Positions 59,046-63,074 of a DNA stretch of 64,000 nt are shown one piece after another. The stretch is from Alviniconcha marisindica (Eukaryota; Mollusca; Gastropoda; Provannidae): assembly GCA_018857735.1 (NCBI GenBank), contig JABMCL010000968.1, positions 872,501-936,500 of the forward strand, written 5' to 3'. The notes below the pieces were generated by a model. It was not told the origin of the DNA, ran no database searches, and was given only the letters and a program-made list of their open reading frames with translations. How positions within the stretch are numbered: position 1 is the stretch's first letter; each line of letters begins with the position of its first letter. The position numbers and the translations under genes were made by a program.

Positions 59046-60318
59046 ACTCCATAAAATACATGTATAACAAAGCAATAAAACAAAAGAACCAAGGTTTTGG
59101 TAATAACATTATGACCTCCAAATTGGCAACAACAGTCAATACAAACGTCAACAAACACAAAAAGTGGAATACTCTCATAACCAGCTCTTTTGTTTTTTGA
59201 AGCTAACCTCCCCTAAGTCTAAACATAGTTTGTCCAAAAAGGGGAAAGAGATCAAACTTAAGGATTTTCTTTTAAAAGCTGAGTCAGGGGTGCACATGTG
59301 TTCACCCTCTGTGTAAACACAAAAACATTTGGTGAAAGATCTTTTTCTTACGCTGGCCCATCTGTCTGGAACAATTTGCCTCAAACACTCCGCCACTCTG
59401 ATTCTGCCTCCTCTTTCAAAGCCGCCCTCAAGACGCACCTGTTTAATAATCATTTCTAAACTGTTTTTCACAGCCCTGCCCATCCCCTTGTTCGATGCTG
59501 TGTGTGTGTGTGTGTGGTTAGTGTTATTGTAAAGTGCCCTGTGCTGCCACCTTGTGTGGTAGATGGGCGCTCTAGAAATCCTCTTTATTATTATTATTCT
59601 TGCAGGGATTGGCATAACTGACTGCAGACAACACCTCTGTGTGTGTGTGTGTGTGTGTGTGGTTAGTGTTATTGTAAAGTGCCCTGTGCTGCCACCTTGT
59701 GTGGTAGATGGGCGCTCTAGAAATCCTCTTTATTATTATTATTATTGCAGGGATTGGCATAACTGACTGCAGACAACACCATAAGTGCCCTAGCCCAAAT
59801 GGAAATGAGCTTTTGGTTTTACACAATAGACAACAAAATGGAAAACAAGTGTCACACAGTACACAATAAAATGAAGAAAAACAACTGTCAAGGTGTGATA
59901 ACAAACTTCAGAGTCTTGAACAAAGAAAAAAAAGAAAGAAAGAAAGAATGAAAAAAAAGAAGAGCAGAATTAAACTCAGCTAGTAGAATTTATTTGTTAG
60001 CTCTCATTTAAACACAAAACGGGCTGTGATACAAACAAACACTGTAACACAGCACAAATTCTGACGCTGTAAACTGTTAGCCAAAACACTGGCAGACTTG
60101 TGTGAACAATAATATACTTAACAATAACATCCTACTGCACATAACAAACAGCCGCTATATCAAACTGCAGTCGCTCTGGGAACAGGTAAAGCTTTTGGTT
60201 CAGTAAAATAACCACTGACATTTTCCCTTTATATCACTTCAGCATGCACCCCCAGTTAGAAGAACAAAATGTGACTTACAAAGAGAAATTTCCAAAACGG
60301 GGTCCTCAGAGGCAGTAT
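16619..60318 (-). CDS. Inositol polyphosphate 4-phosphatase (INPP4A/B-like), 19 coding exons, 5'-partial
   Basis: INPP4 enzymes remove the 4-phosphate of PI(3,4)P2 to give PI3P and so modulate PI3K/AKT and endosomal signalling. Exons in transcript order: 60318-60280, 56969-56848, 54358-54242, 53075-52996, 52167-52074, 50547-50342, 48818-48761, 45572-45470, 39596-39486, 37408-37131, 36112-35903, 33996-33802, 30113-30045, 27200-26953, 25343-25200, 21824-21727, 19478-19390, 18347-18193, 16751-16619. Every junction agrees in phase, giving 848 residues and a stop. Landmarks: C2-like N terminus ([21 protein letters not shown]), [40 protein letters not shown], catalytic CKSGKDRT (766-773), C-terminal [10 protein letters not shown] and GGTYG. 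The initiator exon is not visible; the protein lacks perhaps 30-50 N-terminal residues. The single sequence does not distinguish the A and B paralogues. Many introns are filled with minisatellites. Confidence 0.93.
16752..18192 (-). other. INPP4 intron 18
   Basis: Unique-looking DNA with few repeats. A plus-strand open frame at 17069-17404 begins [18 protein letters not shown], resembling the start of SAP-like domains found in some mobile-element proteins; it is short and uncertain. Three ~33-bp GGCACC(A/G)CTGTGA units lie at 17777-17865. Confidence 0.5.
18193..18347 (-). CDS. INPP4 exon 18 (catalytic CX5R motif)
   Basis: Acceptor CCTTCAG, then [20 protein letters not shown] (residues 754-773), then [20 protein letters not shown] and SQALDCLR, donor CGCAG|GTAGGG. 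The Cys codon is at 18309-18311; Cys766 is the expected nucleophile and Arg772 the phosphate-binding residue of the CX5R loop. As I recall vertebrate INPP4 proteins have CKSAKDRT, so Gly replaces Ala here. Confidence 0.96.
18830..19160. repeat. ~60-bp degenerate array with poly(C) tracts
   Basis: Five to six units of CAACAACACACTACACTGAG CATCATTTA plus a C run of variable length. Located in the intron between exons 17 and 18; a further diverged unit continues to about 19270. Confidence 0.9.
19390..19478 (-). CDS. INPP4 exon 17
   Basis: 89 bases, acceptor GAGGCCCAG, then [19 protein letters not shown] and VAVLHLASE, donor GAG|GTCAGC. It corresponds to the segment just before the catalytic loop (KNV..L..A.EIC in INPP4A). 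The acceptor edge, including eight exonic bases, is copied many times in the upstream intron. Confidence 0.93.
19495..19845. repeat. 52-bp minisatellite, ~7 near-identical copies
   Basis: Unit GCAATCAGTCAATCAGTGGT TCATAACACGTCTGTTCACA CCAAGGTGCACT. It shares its first half with the adjoining 19846-21090 array but lacks the splice-site-derived half. Confidence 0.95.
19846..21090 (-). repeat. ~57-bp minisatellite, about 20 copies, carrying copies of the exon 17 acceptor
   Basis: Each unit contains ACGCTACCTGGGCCT and TCTTCTCCA, which on the minus strand reads ..GGCCCAG|GTAGCGT, the acceptor and first exonic bases of exon 17, plus the CAATCAGTCAATCAGTGG segment. Larger blocks also repeat (offset about 220 bp between 20607 and 20827), so there is some higher-order structure. 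Confidence 0.96.
21180..21625. repeat. ~117-bp array, about four copies
   Basis: Unit contains ATGCATTCACACATACATA, CACCCAGA, CCAAAACACACC and ACACTATTGTG. Copies shorten and diverge to the right; followed by CT/CA microsatellite at 21648-21690. Confidence 0.88.
21727..21824 (-). CDS. INPP4 exon 16
   Basis: 98 bases; acceptor GTGTGTAG, then [20 protein letters not shown] and [13 protein letters not shown], donor CCCAG|GTCTGT. Aligns with the RFGDTSLQE.IN.E segment of INPP4A. Phase 2 in, phase 1 out. Confidence 0.94.
22394..22645. repeat. ~125-bp tandem duplication
   Basis: TTTGTTCTC(G/A)GGAGTAAAAA through TTGCATTAGTTTTT(G/C)GTAATG CAACCCTAT occurs twice with about 8 percent differences. Within the intron between exons 15 and 16. 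Confidence 0.88.
22900..25125. repeat. 65-bp minisatellite with higher-order repeats, ~35 copies
   Basis: Unit: CCCTTCAGGGTTATGCACCT GTACTTTGTACAAACCTG(T/C)TGACCTGTG plus GACACCTAGCTGTA. Part of the array is organised in 232-bp blocks (copies at about 23713, 23945; the copy at 23249 is offset by 464). Some units are shortened to ~32 bp. Confidence 0.96.
25200..25343 (-). CDS. INPP4 exon 15
   Basis: 144 bases; acceptor CCATTGCAG, then [20 protein letters not shown] and [19 protein letters not shown], donor CCCG|GTAAGA. The VLFNVGINEQQTLAE-like segment is characteristic of INPP4. Phase 2 in, phase 2 out. Confidence 0.95.
25540..25562. repeat. Poly(C) tract
   Basis: C run of about 22 bases followed by C-rich sequence, in the intron between exons 14 and 15. 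Confidence 0.9.
25913..25960. repeat. (CA)n microsatellites
   Basis: Pure CA tract here and a second one at 26245-26270 followed by A-rich sequence. Confidence 0.95.
26640..26952 (-). repeat. ~160-bp duplicated block carrying a copy of the exon 14 donor
   Basis: CTGCTACCTTCCCATGGAGA TG at 26784 repeats at 26947, where it is the true end of exon 14 with its donor. Flanking segments (GGCTCCTCT(T/C)GGTTG, GTTTGGACAG, GAAGGGAACTTAATACATAT GTCTACA) are also duplicated. A TA tract sits at 26906-26938. The donor-like site of the extra copy is at 26788-26789 on the minus strand. Confidence 0.85.
26953..27200 (-). CDS. INPP4 exon 14
   Basis: 248 bases, acceptor GTGTCTAG, then [52 protein letters not shown] and ISMG, donor GGAAG|GTAGCA. 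Matches the GLLAQFESLLS.YGEE..MLEDM segment of INPP4A. An alternative acceptor AG eight bases inside the exon would break the frame. Confidence 0.95.
27620..27853. mobile_element. Small piggyBac-type MITE (TTAA-flanked)
   Basis: Ends CCCCTTCACTGCC (left) and, inverted, CCCTTTTACTGCC (right) are flanked by TTAA at 27616-27619 and 27854-27857. About 234 bp, no coding. The right TTAA is also the left TTAA of the adjacent piggyBac element. Confidence 0.75.
27858..29667 (-). mobile_element. Decayed piggyBac transposon
   Basis: Perfect 16-bp terminal inverted repeats CCCTCTTGCATTCATA at both ends, each abutting TTAA (27854-27857 and 29668-29671), the piggyBac target. Encodes a broken piggyBac-like transposase on the minus strand (separate entry). 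It lies in the INPP4 intron between exons 13 and 14, in the same orientation as the gene. Confidence 0.92.
28291..29421 (-). pseudogene. piggyBac transposase pseudogene (DDE_Tnp_1_7-like)
   Basis: Three frame segments are collinear. 29421-~29110 is an acidic N terminus ([10 protein letters not shown]). ~29110-28790 carries [23 protein letters not shown] and [15 protein letters not shown]. 28695-28291 carries [20 protein letters not shown]. The first break lies in an A-rich run near 29110; the second coincides with a 14-bp tandem duplication of GATCTTGTAGAGGG at 28766-28795. The segment with the later catalytic acidic residues is shortened or unrecognisable, and the total is only about 375 codon equivalents versus nearly 600 in active family members. 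Non-functional. Confidence 0.88.
29700..29940 (-). other. Possible worn coding relic of unknown identity
   Basis: On the minus strand a small basic start ([18 protein letters not shown]) precedes, in another frame, an acidic stretch ([20 protein letters not shown]), then CTGAATAAAA. It could be a processed retrocopy of a small basic protein, or chance. No family assigned. Confidence 0.25.
30045..30113 (-). CDS. INPP4 exon 13 (69-nt small exon)
   Basis: Acceptor TGATTGCAG, donor CACGCA|GTAAGTATC. 23 codons, phase 0 on both sides: [20 protein letters not shown] then SHA. It supplies the YRRDVV-type segment that INPP4A has between the two neighbouring exons and that would otherwise be absent. 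It is too short to appear as a long open frame. Confidence 0.9.
30215..32640. repeat. 56-bp minisatellite, ~2.4 kb
   Basis: Unit: TCCGACATGTATCAGTTGTC TGGCATGTATCAGTTGTCCA GCTGATACAAGTTAGA. Regular from 30240 to about 30720, then increasingly mixed; from about 31560 onwards there are many single-base gains and losses. Located in the intron between exons 12 and 13. Confidence 0.97.
32650..33801 (-). repeat. ~40-bp minisatellite, about 28 copies, each carrying the exon 12 end and donor
   Basis: Unit GTGAGGAAGAGGGAGACAGA CACACACACTGACCATCATG with a 9-bp GTGAGGAAG length variant. Reversed, it reads CTCCCTCTTCCTCACCATGA TG|GTCAGTG, identical to the 3' end of exon 12 and its splice donor. The minus strand stays open for long stretches because of the repeat. 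Confidence 0.97.
33802..33996 (-). CDS. INPP4 exon 12
   Basis: 195 bases, phase 0 both sides; acceptor CCTTTGCAG, then [40 protein letters not shown] and [14 protein letters not shown], donor ATG|GTCAGT. Because the donor is reiterated in the flanking array, the exact 3' end is ambiguous; the first donor reached from the exon is chosen, which fits the length of the family. Confidence 0.88.
34225..34420. repeat. C-rich and poly(C) tracts
   Basis: Interrupted C run at 34225-34262 and a pure C run of about 33 bases at 34388-34419, in the intron between exons 11 and 12. Confidence 0.9.
35135..35902 (-). repeat. ~90-130-bp minisatellite, about six copies, carrying the exon 11 end and donor
   Basis: Units contain GAGCACTGACTGGCCTCAAG GCCACCTTACCCAGGGCTCT GTGTTTGGGCCCTTGAC. 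Reversed this is GTCAAGGGCCCAAACACAGA GCCCTGG|GTAAGG, i.e. the last ~27 bases of exon 11 with its donor. Copies at 35318 and 35448 keep the site intact; the leftmost has lost it. Confidence 0.93.
35903..36112 (-). CDS. INPP4 exon 11
   Basis: 210 bases, phase 0 both sides; acceptor GTTGCAG, then [20 protein letters not shown], a Gly/Ser/Asn-rich linker, then [17 protein letters not shown], donor TGG|GTAAGG. ARELV..C and RW.G correspond to TRQLVTVC and RWTG in INPP4A. Confidence 0.93.
36515..36700 (+). mobile_element. Dispersed repeat related to the 13628-14340 element
   Basis: GCATAAAAGGTTCAGAAAAA CGTTATTTATCAGGAC and CCCCTTTATCAAGCTACAAA ACGACA match the reverse complement of 14195-14335. 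Two ATATTTATTAGGACAAAAAC segments are duplicated inside this copy. Another terminus-like piece (AACCTTTTGCGCGTTTTGAT CTCATG) lies at about 40536-40565. Confidence 0.65.
36766..36837 (+). mobile_element. tRNA-like sequence, probably a SINE head or tRNA pseudogene
   Basis: GAGCCGG at the 5' end can pair with the 3' TTCGGCTC; an A box (TGGCCTAGCGG) and a B-box-like AATTCGATACC are present, with TGGT at the anticodon position (Thr-like). The anticodon stem has mismatches, so a working tRNA is doubtful. Confidence 0.5.
37131..37408 (-). CDS. INPP4 exon 10
   Basis: 278 bases; acceptor TCTCCCAG, then [28 protein letters not shown], a helical middle part and [14 protein letters not shown], donor AAGAAG|GTTGGT. 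YDIVTIGAPAA and GGLRKKL are INPP4A hallmarks. The donor is non-optimal; a GGTG|GTAGAC site ten bases further would break the frame, so the first is preferred. Confidence 0.9.
37409..38215 (-). repeat. 51-bp minisatellite, ~15 copies, each carrying the exon 10 acceptor and start
   Basis: Unit GTGAGAATGTCGTACATCA(T/C) GGCTGGG(G/A)CAGAAATAGGTCA CACCGTCATT. Reversed: CTATTTCTGCCCCAG|CCATG ATGTACGACATTCTCAC, the exon 10 acceptor and first 22 exonic bases. 51 is divisible by three, so frames on both strands remain open for ~300 codons. Confidence 0.97.
38216..38520. repeat. Degenerate extension of the 51-bp array
   Basis: Units continue as GACAATGTCC(G/A)ACATCATGCC TGGGACAGAAATATGTCACA CTGTCATT with more variation and some 40-bp forms. 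Confidence 0.92.
38555..39475. repeat. ~25-bp minisatellite, ~35 copies
   Basis: Unit GTAGCTGTTGTCTGTACCCC ACAAA with alternates TGTATGTACC, TCCATACC and inserted GTAAAA. It starts about 15 bp beyond the donor of exon 9, but does not include exon sequence. Confidence 0.96.
39486..39596 (-). CDS. INPP4 exon 9
   Basis: 111 bases; acceptor GTGTCAG, then [20 protein letters not shown] and [16 protein letters not shown], donor GCCAG|GTGTGT. LEFVPTNLHIQRM is one of the best conserved INPP4 segments. Phase 1 in and out. Confidence 0.96.
39960..40110. repeat. CACACA-rich simple sequence
   Basis: Interrupted CA repeats with ACATACA and GCACAC variants. The neighbouring 40160-40500 contains two copies of CCAGTTTCTATACAACCTTT GCAAA...AGCCATGT...CAACCTGTGTAT, a ~230-bp duplication, and an A run at 40469-40492. 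Confidence 0.8.
41351..41830 (-). mobile_element. tRNA-derived SINE, near full length (copy 3)
   Basis: Reverse complement of the family at 2129: head with ATAGCTAGATGGTTAGAG and GACTCGTGATCGAAAGGTC, body with GGTGGCAGGTTACACCTAAA, and tail GTGGATATTCAAAAATGTGC, GAGAATAGCGCTATATAGAA. A G run at 41680-41698 interrupts the middle. It sits in the long intron between exons 8 and 9. Confidence 0.88.
41896..41978. repeat. (TA)n flanked by a perfect 12-bp inverted repeat
   Basis: TGTTCCACCGTA, then about 58 bp of TA, then TACGGTGGAACA. The whole block is a near-perfect palindrome able to form one long hairpin. A second TA tract follows at 41979-42002. Confidence 0.93.
42175..42243. repeat. (GA)n microsatellite
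   Basis: About 66 bp of pure GA/AG. Confidence 0.97.
42250..45020. other. Part of INPP4 intron 8, no gene recognised
   Basis: Contains CA-rich patches with GGACAGATGC(G/C) motifs (42910-43150), three ~33-bp GAAGCACA(C/T)GAGTCA units at 43305-43400, and short duplicated AATAATAA / TTATTAAACT pieces near 43700-43800. Open frames here have no family resemblance. Confidence 0.5.
45030..45345. repeat. ~80-bp array, 3-4 copies
   Basis: Units contain GAACGTTAACTCATTCAGGG CAGGCGAGACTGCAGGA, ATTAACTCATTCCAGACCGA CTCGGCCACCAAGCTG. Followed by a short AGGCAAGGC run at 45365-45420. Confidence 0.9.
45470..45572 (-). CDS. INPP4 exon 8
   Basis: 103 bases; acceptor AATTTCAG, then [20 protein letters not shown] and [14 protein letters not shown], donor CAAAG|GTTCAC. 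Helical segment preceding the conserved LEFVP block. Phase 0 in, phase 1 out. Confidence 0.88.
45580..47040. other. INPP4 intron 7, AT-rich, no gene recognised
   Basis: Few repeats; a short CA tract at 45617-45637 and ordinary AT-rich sequence. A G run of about 23 bases lies at 47070-47092. Confidence 0.55.
47160..47520. repeat. ~200-bp tandem duplication with internal deletion
   Basis: GTCCAGTATGCCTGCTTACT TAGATATTACGAGTGTGGCA AATTATAATG and GTCCTGTGTGGGACGATTAA AG...CTTCAAGACAAGT occur twice. The second copy lacks about 50 bp between the two parts. Confidence 0.92.
48125..48700. repeat. ~21-bp minisatellite, ~25 copies
   Basis: Unit (C/A)AATGACTTCCACCACTGTCA with progressive change to GTGACTTCAACCACTGTCAA to the right. 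It ends about 60 bp from exon 7. Confidence 0.95.
48761..48818 (-). CDS. INPP4 exon 7 (58-nt small exon)
   Basis: Acceptor TTTTCCAG, donor GAGAG|GTAAGA. Encodes [19 protein letters not shown] after completing a split Leu codon. It is required to bring exon 6 (phase 2 out) and exon 8 (phase 0 in) into register, and corresponds to the LLEEDAARV..LEELGE stretch of INPP4A. Confidence 0.88.
48960..49312 (+). mobile_element. LINE 3' UTR relic (same family as 62730-63335)
   Basis: (GT)n at 48965-49010, then GGGGACTGGGAGGGATGGAA TTAAGGGTAGG, GCCGCTTCTCATACGGCACA TGTACTT, AGAAAATGTTGGAGAGTGTT and GAATAGCGCTAAACAAAAGT TATGTATTAA. These blocks match 63025-63335 in order. No coding part remains. Confidence 0.85.
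49312..50341. other. INPP4 intron 6, left part
   Basis: A ~150-bp duplication (CACAAAGGTTCAC(A/C)AATGGTGG ATTAAT...CACAGTTCAACTTGATATGT CACATGCTTCAGAACAAAA) covers 49350-49590. C-rich sequence at 49673-49735. No gene. Confidence 0.7.
50342..50547 (-). CDS. INPP4 exon 6
   Basis: 206 bases; acceptor GTTCCCAG, then [40 protein letters not shown] and [15 protein letters not shown], donor GCTGCT|GTGAGT. Phase 0 in, 2 out. It lies after the C2 region; the FPTTDG...ILEQMAESV segment of INPP4A is the probable counterpart. Confidence 0.88.
51030..52073 (-). repeat. 46-bp minisatellite, ~23 copies, each carrying the exon 5 end and donor
   Basis: Unit GGTCTTACACAGGGTAATTA GTCACTGACCGATGGAGATT CCTGCA. 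Reversed: CTGCAGGAATCTCCATCG|GT CAGTGACTAATTACCCTGTG TAAGAC. The 18 bases before the donor are the last bases of exon 5. Copies are almost identical, so the array is young. Confidence 0.97.
52074..52167 (-). CDS. INPP4 exon 5
   Basis: 94 bases; acceptor TGTTGCAG, then [20 protein letters not shown] and [11 protein letters not shown], donor CATCG|GTCAGT. Similar to the VGNITVIGWQM segment ending the C2 region of INPP4A. Its 3' end is the repeated seed of the neighbouring array, so downstream donors are equally possible in sequence terms. Confidence 0.9.
52310..52670 (+). mobile_element. LINE reverse-transcriptase C-terminal relic
   Basis: Plus-strand frames with small breaks read [18 protein letters not shown], then [10 protein letters not shown], then [19 protein letters not shown] and [13 protein letters not shown]. 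The LQ.VQN.A..L, LHWLP..RI.Y and LYTPSR.LRS..D patterns are typical of CR1/L2/RTE-type non-LTR elements. Stop codons and frameshifts show it is dead. Antisense to the INPP4 gene, between exons 4 and 5. Confidence 0.82.
52996..53075 (-). CDS. INPP4 exon 4
   Basis: 80 bases; acceptor TGTTTCAG, then [20 protein letters not shown] and SLTLSL, donor CTGCA|GTAAGT. Corresponds to YLLGSGTFIVKDLL..HRLHLTL, late C2 strands. Phase 0 in, 2 out. Confidence 0.9.
53822..54142. mobile_element. 321-bp MITE with 8-bp target duplication (hAT-like)
   Basis: Terminal inverted repeats begin GGCAATATCCACTTTT and, inverted, GGCAATGTCCACTTTT and extend about 50 bp (AGCCCCGT(C/T)GGTT, GTCCTCAA). Both ends abut CTAAAAAA (53814-53821 and 54143-54150). 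An 8-bp duplication is what hAT superfamily elements make. The interior is dominated by (CA)n at 53963-54081. Confidence 0.85.
54242..54358 (-). CDS. INPP4 exon 3 (C2 region)
   Basis: 117 bases, phase 0 both sides; acceptor TTTCTGCAG, then [20 protein letters not shown] and [17 protein letters not shown], donor AACG|GTGAGC. The NP.FL and T.V.L.VY.VK pattern is the core of the C2 domain (compare NPIFLSSI and VKLSVYDVKDR in INPP4A). Confidence 0.94.
54425..54660. repeat. ~90-bp imperfect tandem repeat, three copies
   Basis: Each copy has AAAGTTCACCA, TTAGTCACAAGACTTGTGTC TGATCCA and TTGTTGTGTA in order, within the intron between exons 2 and 3. Confidence 0.75.
55138..56455. repeat. 57-bp minisatellite, ~23 copies
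   Basis: Unit GTCCACTGAATGGTATCA(G/A)TT CCCTTTGCTTGTTATTCACT TCTTTAACACAATCAT. The left half is regular; the right half (after 55750) is degenerate. 57 is divisible by three, so open frames of 200-300 codons appear on both strands. Confidence 0.97.
56455..56815. repeat. ~180-bp tandem duplication
   Basis: AGTCACAGCTTTCGCAATGT GAGTTTTC through CTTCCTTCTACCTGGAT and CAGACATGCAACTC occurs at 56460 and again at 56640 with about 10 percent differences. It borders the 57-bp array and exon 2. Confidence 0.9.
56848..56969 (-). CDS. INPP4 exon 2 (C2 region)
   Basis: 122 bases; acceptor TTGTTGCAG, then [40 protein letters not shown], donor CAGAG|GTAAGT. Equivalent to ACSELHTP..KPNSFVAVSV..TEIIE in INPP4A. 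Confidence 0.92.
57020..58155. repeat. 32-bp minisatellite, ~36 copies
   Basis: Unit CTGAATCCCCCCAATCAATG AACTATTGCCCT in the regular middle (57590-57890); left part reads AAATCCCTC(C/T)AAACAATT(A)... and is degenerate, right part uses CTCCAAACATTGAACTATTG. Confidence 0.96.
58635..58880. repeat. (GT)n microsatellites
   Basis: Three TG-rich tracts (58638-58674, 58733-58752, 58781-58880) separated by TGCATGC-type sequence, in the intron between exons 1 and 2. Confidence 0.93.
58991..59044. repeat. Poly(G) tract
   Basis: About 50 bases of nearly uninterrupted G, GA-broken at the left. Assembled length is unlikely to be exact and it could form a G-quadruplex. Confidence 0.92.
59290..59600 (+). 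mobile_element. LINE 3' end relic (second RT family)
   Basis: Plus-strand frame [18 protein letters not shown] then [16 protein letters not shown] and stop at 59457-59459, the C terminus of a CR1/L2-like protein. The 3' UTR has a short (TG)n at 59499-59516 and ends GGGCGCTCTAGAAATCCTCT TTATTATTATTATT. Confidence 0.82.
59497..59782. repeat. ~140-bp tandem duplication of a LINE tail
   Basis: TGTGTGGTTAGTGTTATTGT AAAGTGCCC through GGATTGGCATAACTGACTGC AGACAACACC occurs twice in direct succession with almost no differences. Confidence 0.93.
60280..60318 (-). CDS. INPP4 exon 1 in window (39-nt, start of C2 region)
   Basis: Acceptor CTTATTGCAG, donor CTCTTT|GTAAGT. Encodes [12 protein letters not shown] after two bases of a split codon and ends in phase 1, completing Ser with exon 2. 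DEPILEFSL is the equivalent in INPP4A. Short but fixed by phase and similarity. The upstream exon with the start codon was not found. Confidence 0.85.
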
Positions 60319-60339
60319 CTGCAATAAGAGGACATTTAC

Positions 60340-60585
60340 CTCCTTTAGGTCAAAGTGACACAACACCAGATCTGCTATTCAGGTCCAAGTCACACAACAT
60401 CAGATTTTCGACTCTGGTCAAAATGACACACCAGATTTGCGACTTTGGTCAAAATGACACAACACCAGATTTGCGACTTACGGTCAAAATGACACAACAC
60501 CAGATTTGCGACTTACGATCAAAATGACACAACACCAGATTTGCTAGTTTAGGTCAAAGTAACACAACAGCAGATTTGCTATCCT
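60340..60585. repeat. ~37-bp minisatellite, six to seven copies
   Basis: Unit GGTCAAAATGACACAACACC AGATTTGCGACTTA, beginning about 20 bp upstream (transcript sense) of the exon at 60280-60318. Confidence 0.93.
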
Positions 60586-60589
60586 GCTA

Positions 60590-62130
60590 ATATCCACAAG
60601 CGCTAACTTGAGCCACAAAGAAGCTCACACTGGTCACAAAACAGTCTTTGTCTTTTATTTTACTGTCAAATATATATATACTACAGGGACAAACGGTGTG
60701 TCTTCCTGTTCCAAAAGTGAATGAACTGAATTAAATGTACATCAAAGTAACTGGCACCAGAATGCTGATTGTTTTCAAAAATGATGTTTTGTTGTTGCCA
60801 TTTCGCTATTCATCATCATCATTCATATCAAGTTTGTCTTCATTGCATTTTGGTGTATAAATTTCAAACCTCTTTTTTGTACCACAAATTAATTTCAAGA
60901 AGAAAACAAAACAAAACAACAACAAAACAGTATTACTAAACATAGTTAATTTGGATCTTTTCTCATGATATAATTTAATGTTTTTAACAAAAGATCAGGC
61001 AAACATAATTTTCCAGAACATGATTTTGCTTAGCACACGCATTATTCACTATTTAGTCTGTATATCAATTATTACTAGATCTACAAAGGAGATAACTGCT
61101 TCACTTATTTGGTACATTAAAGACTATGAAAGGGAATAGAAAAGACTGGCCACATCTGTAAATATGATTGTTTCCTACGTTTCAGCAGAATGAGAATGTG
61201 AGGTACACATTCAAGTTTTCGTTAAATTCAATGCATTCAAATACACAATCAATAGATCAACTCTGATTTTTCACTTAAAAAGTTCAACACTAAACTTTCA
61301 TCCCCTGTTTTTCATAACAGTGAACACAGAAAACTGGCAGATTATTCACCAGGATACCAGGTACCATTATAGTGCAGTAACTATCACATTTAAAATTTGC
61401 ATGTAAAAAATATAGACCTCTGACCGTGATTCAAAGAACATTGTATGTCTCCCAAACTCCTGTTATCAATGTATAACGTCTCCAAAACTCCTGTTATCAA
61501 CTGACAAAAGGTTACAACAGCAAAAGTAGACCACTGCTGAAATGGCTGCACAACCACAGTGAGATACAGATCAAAAACATTGTTACACAGTACATTACAA
61601 GAAAAACAACAACACAGTAAATATTAAGAACAGCTGTACAGCTGCCAAAACTACCCATGTAAAAGTGAAACTGGTTTGAATGTGTGATAACACTGAAAAT
61701 GTTTCAGATCCACAGCTTACCAGTAAAAAATATGTGACTATACCATAACCATAATCTGTCAAAGCTGCAAAGTCAAAAAATCTGCAGAAAAAAACTGGCA
61801 AAAGAAAGGAGTCATCTTTTCGTGGCCCAACAGAGATCTATCTACACAAGTAAGGAGTTCCCAAAAGCAATTCAGTCTCACTTTTTAGGATTTAAGAAAG
61901 GAATCCCTGCTTGGACTAGTTTCAGTGAGCAGCAACTTTGAATCTTTGCCCTTCTTTCTGCAAACTCTTACAAGTCTTAGTCTTATTTAGAAATCAGACA
62001 GTGTATATTACCTGACATTTAAACTCCTGGCACTGTTAAAATATCAGGTATGAAGAACATACAACGTATAACATTAACTTGACAAAACAAGCCTTTCCAG
62101 ATGTAACTATTTTCATAGCTGTACTTTGAT

Positions 62131-62161
<31 letters not shown>

Positions 62162-62725
62162 AGAGAAAAAAAAGAAGACCAAAGGTTACATTCAGATGTT
62201 TGTATTTTTTCCCAGTTACTCAGCATTGAAATTCGGGTGAGTTTTTAAGCACGCACATATAGATATATATGTATAAATCGTATTTATTTTCTCATCTGCA
62301 TGCTGTGGGCAACATGAAAATGCTCATATATTTTAAGTGCGACAGCAGTCACTGCAATTCACAGTCTGGATGACACCATAAATCTGATAACAGTGGAAAC
62401 TGCTGCTGCGTCATGGTAAACCCCCCCCCCCCCCCCCCAAAAGACAACAAACAAACAAAAATACTTCACAATGAAGGAATCAGTTGAAGAAAATGTCAAC
62501 ACCCTTATTCGAAGCACACAGTGTGTGGTCTCAGACAAAGATGCACAGACTATAGTGCAAAGCTAAGTACTGTGAAAGTAAAACAAAACACAACAAAAAC
62601 AGTCAACTACTGAATCAAATGCACACTCTCAGTATAGACCTCTTGTCAGAATCAGGGTTACCACAGATACCAGCAAAGAGAAAATGATCACCTGGCATCT
62701 ATTTATCAGTTCATGTGTGACACTA
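60590..62725. other. INPP4 upstream intron or 5' region, no gene recognised
   Basis: AT-rich DNA with few repeats: G run at 62131-62160, C run at 62419-62437. I searched the minus strand for an N-terminal INPP4 exon ending in phase 1 and found none that I could support. Confidence 0.5.
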
Positions 62726-62729
62726 ATTT

Positions 62730-63028
62730 ATGTATCTCTTATGCAATCACAGAACCTGTACACCACCATTATTTGCTCAATGTGTATCCGTCATAATATC
62801 AGTCGTTCTTCGACAGAAAGACTGCTCAAAATTCCAAAAAACAAACCTGAAAACCTTCAGTGAACGTTCTTTTGGTTACATTGCTCCAACTGTCTGGAAC
62901 TTGCTGCCGGCCGACCCGAGAGCTTCTCCCTCCCTCCAAACTTTCAAAGTTAACCTAAAAACGCATTTCTTCTGCCAAGCCTTCTGATTGATTTGACATG
63001 CCAACTGCTACCTGTTTCATATTCGGGC

Positions 63029-63074
<46 letters not shown>

